A stretch of 57,192 nt of DNA. Source: Chloroflexota bacterium. Its GTDB lineage: Bacteria > Chloroflexota > Anaerolineae > Promineifilales > Promineifilaceae. The notes beneath the pieces were generated by a model. It was not told the DNA's origin. It searched no databases and worked only from the letters and a program-made list of their open reading frames with translations. The stretch lies in contig JAACFF010000003.1 in the NCBI GenBank assembly GCA_009937635.1, forward strand, positions 1 to 57,192. The letters are read 5' to 3'. This document shows positions 54,373 to 57,192 of the stretch, one piece after another (position 1 is the stretch's first letter; each line of letters starts with the position of its first letter). A program made the translations under genes and the position numbers.

Positions 54373-55032
54373 ATGAAGGTTCTAGGCTACACACGTGTCA
54401 GCAGCGACAAGCAAGATTTGCAGAAACAGGAACATCTTCTGTTGAAGTATGCGCAGCAAAAAGATTTGCGCATCAATGACTTTATCCGGGTGGAGATTTC
54501 TTCACGTCGAGACACAAAGAAACGCCGCATTGACGAACTACTTGATTGGTTAGACGATGGGGATGTTCTCCTGGTGGCTGAGCTGAGCCGACTCGGCCGC
54601 AATATGTTCGAGGTTATCAATATCATCAATCAGCTGGGCGAGAATGGGGTTGAGGTTATCTTCATTCGCCAGCCGGAACTATCCACGGCCGGTCCTCATC
54701 GAAAGTTATTGCTGGCCATATACAGCTACTTTGCCGAAGCAGAGCGCGAGTTCATTTCCGTACGCACAAAACAAGGGCTGGCAGCAGCCAAAGCAAGTGG
54801 TAAGAAGTTAGGTCGCCCAAAGGGTAGTCGTGACAAAGAAAGAGTACTCGACCCACATCGCGAGCAAATAAAGGAGTATCTTGCTCTGGGATTATCGCTG
54901 CGGCGGATTCGGAAAATTATCAATCCTCAATTGGAACGGCCGATCAGTTACCCGGCCTATCGATATTTTGTCCGGCAAGATCCGGAGTTGCTTCATGTAT
55001 GGCAAAGCCAACGACAGCAGGCAGACGTGTAG
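54373..55032 (+). CDS. Serine recombinase (Tn3 resolvase type)
   Basis: 219 residues from ATG 54373, with AGGTG 7 bases upstream. The catalytic domain begins KVLGYTRVSSDKQDLQKQE, with S10 the nucleophile. LVAELSRLGRNMFEVINIIN carries the conserved Arg region, and the helix-E segment is FAEAEREFISVRTKQGLAAA. A C-terminal HTH (KEYLALGLSLRRIRKIIN) follows GRPKGSRDK. All features suggest an active resolvase/invertase. Its Tn3-type partner transposase survives only as the chimeric fragment next to it. Confidence 0.88.
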   Translation: MKVLGYTRVSSDKQDLQKQEHLLLKYAQQKDLRINDFIRVEISSRRDTKKRRIDELLDWLDDGDVLLVAELSRLGRNMFEVINIINQLGENGVEVIFIRQPELSTAGPHRKLLLAIYSYFAEAEREFISVRTKQGLAAAKASGKKLGRPKGSRDKERVLDPHREQIKEYLALGLSLRRIRKIINPQLERPISYPAYRYFVRQDPELLHVWQSQRQQADV

Positions 55033-55190
55033 CTGTACTCCCTAGTATCTTTGTCTCGGTGATTTTTTGGTCGAGAAGTTGGAAAAGGGAATAGTAGGAA
55101 CCAAAAAAGAATGTGGAACCGAACACATGATTGCAAATAACCAGAATTCTCACAATTGTTGCATGTGACGCTGCAAAGAGGAGGTCCAAT

Positions 55191-55487
55191 ATGTATGCAA
55201 GAGTTACAACAAGTCAAGTTGATCCCTCCAAGGCCGAAGAAGTTGAGGCCATTATGGAAGACATCGTTCTGCCAATTTTGCGACGGCAAAAAGGCTTCAA
55301 GAGCTATATCTCGTTCGTTGATCGAGCGTCTGGCAAGGCCATCACAGCCACCGTTTGGGAAACAGAAGAAGACAGACAAGCAAGTGATCAATCAAGCGAA
55401 TACTACAAAGAGGCCATAGCAAAAGTTACCCCCTTCTTTAAAGCTCAACCAATTGTGGAAAACTATGAGGTAGAGATTTACAGTTGA
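55191..55487 (+). CDS. ABM-type (antibiotic biosynthesis monooxygenase-like) small protein
   Basis: 98 residues from ATG 55191, preceded by AAAGAGGAGGTCCA, an excellent ribosome site. The pattern MYARVTTSQVDPSKAEEVEA, ILRRQKGFKSYISFVDRASG and ITATVWETEEDRQASD is that of a dimeric alpha/beta-barrel (ABM/YgiN-like) protein. Such proteins include quinol monooxygenases and heme-binding relatives; the sequence does not decide. Cytosolic. Confidence 0.8.
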   Translation: MYARVTTSQVDPSKAEEVEAIMEDIVLPILRRQKGFKSYISFVDRASGKAITATVWETEEDRQASDQSSEYYKEAIAKVTPFFKAQPIVENYEVEIYS

Positions 55488-55520
55488 GCGACACGGCATC
55501 ATAATTTGGAGAAATCTGAC

Positions 55521-55892
55521 ATGAATTTTCGCAATCTAATGGTCGTTACTGCAGTCTCCGCCATCGGTTTTGGCGTAGGATTTATCATCTTGCCAGCACA
55601 ACTTGGTTCTCTGTTCGGTATGTCATCCACACCTACGAGCGATTTGGCGTTCCGCCTGTATGCAACAGCTTTGATTGGCATTGGGGTGCTGACTTGGCTA
55701 ATCAGGAAAGCGGATGATTATGATAACCAAAAGCCTATCCTGACCGGCTTACTCGTGACGGATTTCGGTGGATTCCTTGTCATGCTTTATGCTCAGTTAG
55801 CTGGGGTGATGAATGCACTCGGGTGGACGGTTACAATCTTACTCTTGCTTCTCTCCGCTGCGTATGCTTACCTGCTTTTTTCCTTGAAGTGA
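55521..55892 (+). CDS. Small four-helix membrane protein, unknown function
   Basis: 123 residues from ATG 55521 (GGAG 8 bases upstream). Four hydrophobic segments cover nearly the whole length: VVTAVSAIGFGVGFIIL, LYATALIGIGVLTWLI, ILTGLLVTDFGGFLVMLYA and WTVTILLLLLSAAYAYLLF. It starts 33 bases after the ABM gene, so the two are probably an operon. No family was recognised beyond small DUF4345-like membrane proteins. Confidence 0.65.
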   Translation: MNFRNLMVVTAVSAIGFGVGFIILPAQLGSLFGMSSTPTSDLAFRLYATALIGIGVLTWLIRKADDYDNQKPILTGLLVTDFGGFLVMLYAQLAGVMNALGWTVTILLLLLSAAYAYLLFSLK

Positions 55893-56098
55893 ATCAGGGG
55901 TTTGGAAAGGAAACCAGATGTCTAAATTCGAAGACACCTGATATGAACACAACTTTTTCAACCGGCTGGATATGCTGCAGTCAACGACTCAAGATCTATA
56001 GCAAATTTACAGTAAGTAGTTGATTGCGCTGTCAAACCAGCATGGTATAAGGGGTGAGCCTTTTACAAAAAGAATAAATTTGTAACTACAGGAGAAGA

Positions 56099-56932
56099 AT
56101 GATGAGTAAAAAGCACCCCATTAACCGCCTACAGAAGCAGTTAGTTAATTTGATTTCTCTCGAAGCGGCTATCGAGCAGAAGCTTGAGGAACTGGTACCT
56201 GCGGTTTCAGACAATGCTGAAGTGGCTGCCTTACTCAGTGGTTTTCTGAGTTTGCCTAGGGATCAGCGAAAAGCTCTTGAAGCGCGGCTGAGTTTTCTGA
56301 CCGACAGTCCTCCAGAAATAGAATACCCGTCCGCGATTTCTTTTGCCGGTGATGTTAATGAGGGAAAGGAATATCCTGTCACCGGGGCTCTTCAGTCGGC
56401 GTACACCCTGTTCAATCAGGCGGTAATTAGCTACTCGGTCATGCACGCGCTTGCTACGCGGTTTCTGGACAGCCCGTATGCTGCAGATGAGGGTACAGCG
56501 CTCCATCTAGCCCGACAGCACACGCACAACTATATCCAAGCCATTCAACAAATATCTCGCTTTTTACACGATGCTGTCTTATGGGAACTTGATCAAGAAG
56601 GTTTAGAGTGTGAGTGCATTTGCCCTTCGTGCGGCGTTGGAATTTGTCTTTGCTCAATGTCCGGTCGAGCGTTTTTGAGCAAGGTTTGGGAGGAGGCCGG
56701 TCCAATACTCAAAGATGAAGGTATTTATGTCCAGCTGCCAAAAAGGGAGAGCCCGGCCGCCAAGGCAGGCTTACAAAAAGGTGATCTCATACTATCGGGC
56801 GACGATCGAGAGATCTATACAATTGAGGATATGTTCGAAGTGATAAATGAGGCAGGTCCGGGAGGCGTCGTCAAAATGAATGTGCGCCGAAAATCAGAAG
56901 AGACGGAAGAGACTGTTAATTTGCATATCTAA
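56099..56932 (+). CDS. Helical domain-Cys cluster-PDZ protein
   Basis: 277 residues with ribosome site ACAGGAGAAG. Residues 1-165 are helical and acidic (NRLQKQLVNLISLEAAIEQK; HLARQHTHNYIQAIQQISRF), resembling a ferritin-like or DUF892-type four-helix bundle. Next is a Cys cluster, CECICPSCGVGICLC (about 176-190), able to bind a metal. Residues ~205-277 form a PDZ domain (SPAAKAGLQKGDLILSGDDR then MFEVINEAGPGGVVKMNVRR). No signal peptide. I do not recognise the combination; PDZ plus Cys cluster suggests a scaffold or metal-sensing adaptor. Confidence 0.65.
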   Translation: MMSKKHPINRLQKQLVNLISLEAAIEQKLEELVPAVSDNAEVAALLSGFLSLPRDQRKALEARLSFLTDSPPEIEYPSAISFAGDVNEGKEYPVTGALQSAYTLFNQAVISYSVMHALATRFLDSPYAADEGTALHLARQHTHNYIQAIQQISRFLHDAVLWELDQEGLECECICPSCGVGICLCSMSGRAFLSKVWEEAGPILKDEGIYVQLPKRESPAAKAGLQKGDLILSGDDREIYTIEDMFEVINEAGPGGVVKMNVRRKSEETEETVNLHI

Positions 56933-57024
56933 TAGCGTGTCAGAAGTTGTTGGAAGAATTAGCAGGGTGAAAGCCTCATCCATTTGTTGCACTGCTGTTG
57001 GAGTTGAATCCTATTGCACATTTC

Positions 57025-57094
57025 TGTGCGAAAACTGACTTCGCCAACAAAGTCAGAAATTTACTATATTCCTACTGTTGTACTATTTCGCACA
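57025..57094. repeat. Nested inverted repeats at the window end
   Basis: TGTGCGAAA (57025-57033) pairs with TTTCGCACA (57086-57094). Inside it CTGACTT (57035-57041) pairs with AAGTCAG (57050-57056). A further hairpin GTGACG-CAGC-CGTCAC lies at 57132-57147. The closeness to the window end prevents deciding whether this is the edge of a mobile element or a terminator cluster. Confidence 0.4.
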
Positions 57095-57192
57095 AAAATG
57101 GGACACGCTTTGTCAAGTCTAGTACCTGACAGTGACGCAGCCGTCACCAAGGTCCGGGATCATCGGCCTGCGAACATAGTATGTATCAGTCA

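Noticed and set aside
1-57192. CRISPR arrays, tRNA and rRNA genes
   Set aside because: Looked for regularly spaced direct repeats, cloverleaf-type segments and conserved rRNA stretches; none was seen, although short or divergent tRNAs could be missed by eye.

Overview
The window looks like chromosomal DNA of a filamentous or environmental Chloroflexota bacterium, probably Anaerolineae or Caldilineae. This is inferred from gene content, not from a marker gene. The content pointing that way is: flavin-dependent (F420/LLM-type) oxidoreductases, Glu-Pro-rich lipoprotein linkers, DUF2252, DUF389, DUF6325 and SHOCT proteins, an anaerobic-type HemN heading a C5 heme operon, and many decayed mobile genes. 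No rRNA, tRNA or CRISPR array was seen. The octamer ACGGCCGT occurs at least 21 times in 57 kb, far above chance, and may be a lineage signature.

Layout. 1-9.1 kb: a truncated PEP-utilising enzyme, an MFS exporter, two gene remnants (MalT-like ATPase, AI-2E permease tail), a YihY/BrkB membrane protein, a SulP anion transporter with STAS domain, an intact AI-2E-family permease and small membrane or hypothetical genes. 9.2-10.05 kb: a decayed IS6-family element with both terminal repeats. 10.1-18.4 kb: a heme biosynthesis operon hemN-hemA-hemC-hemD-hemB-hemE-hemL, preceded by a perfect TTGACA-N17-TATAAT promoter. It takes glutamyl-tRNA to coproporphyrinogen III, then through the oxygen-independent decarboxylation.

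18.4-32.8 kb: an SRPBCC protein, an SDR dehydrogenase, a TIGR04076 protein coupled to a luciferase-like oxidoreductase, then a peptide/opine-type ABC system. That system has a fused DppD-DppF ATPase, two permeases and two paralogous binding lipoproteins. The binding proteins surround an M24 metallopeptidase, a Rid-family protein and a second luciferase-like oxidoreductase. Together these suggest import and breakdown of a small peptide-like nitrogen compound.

33.1-38.5 kb: a REC-PAS-histidine kinase and NarL-type regulator pair with a clear terminator, a lone receiver protein, then three tandem paralogous secreted proteins of unrecognised family with Pro/Glu-rich linkers. A truncated META-domain fragment follows. 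38.5-50.6 kb: envelope and stress-type genes (BI-1 family, DUF2252, glycine-rich DUF1269-like, a large sulfatase without signal peptide, UPF0114-SHOCT, DUF6325, SHOCT, DUF389). This block ends with an unusual 1087-residue fusion of membrane helices, a propeller-like region and a phospholipase D domain.

50.6-57.2 kb: a decayed stretch with interleaved inverted repeats, a beta-lactamase-type serine hydrolase lipoprotein, a chimeric transposase/integrase remnant divergent from an intact serine recombinase, an ABM-domain protein, a small membrane protein and a four-helix/Cys-cluster/PDZ protein. The best candidates for something undescribed are the secreted protein trio next to the two-component system, the two-LLM peptide catabolism cluster, and the membrane-propeller-PLD fusion.
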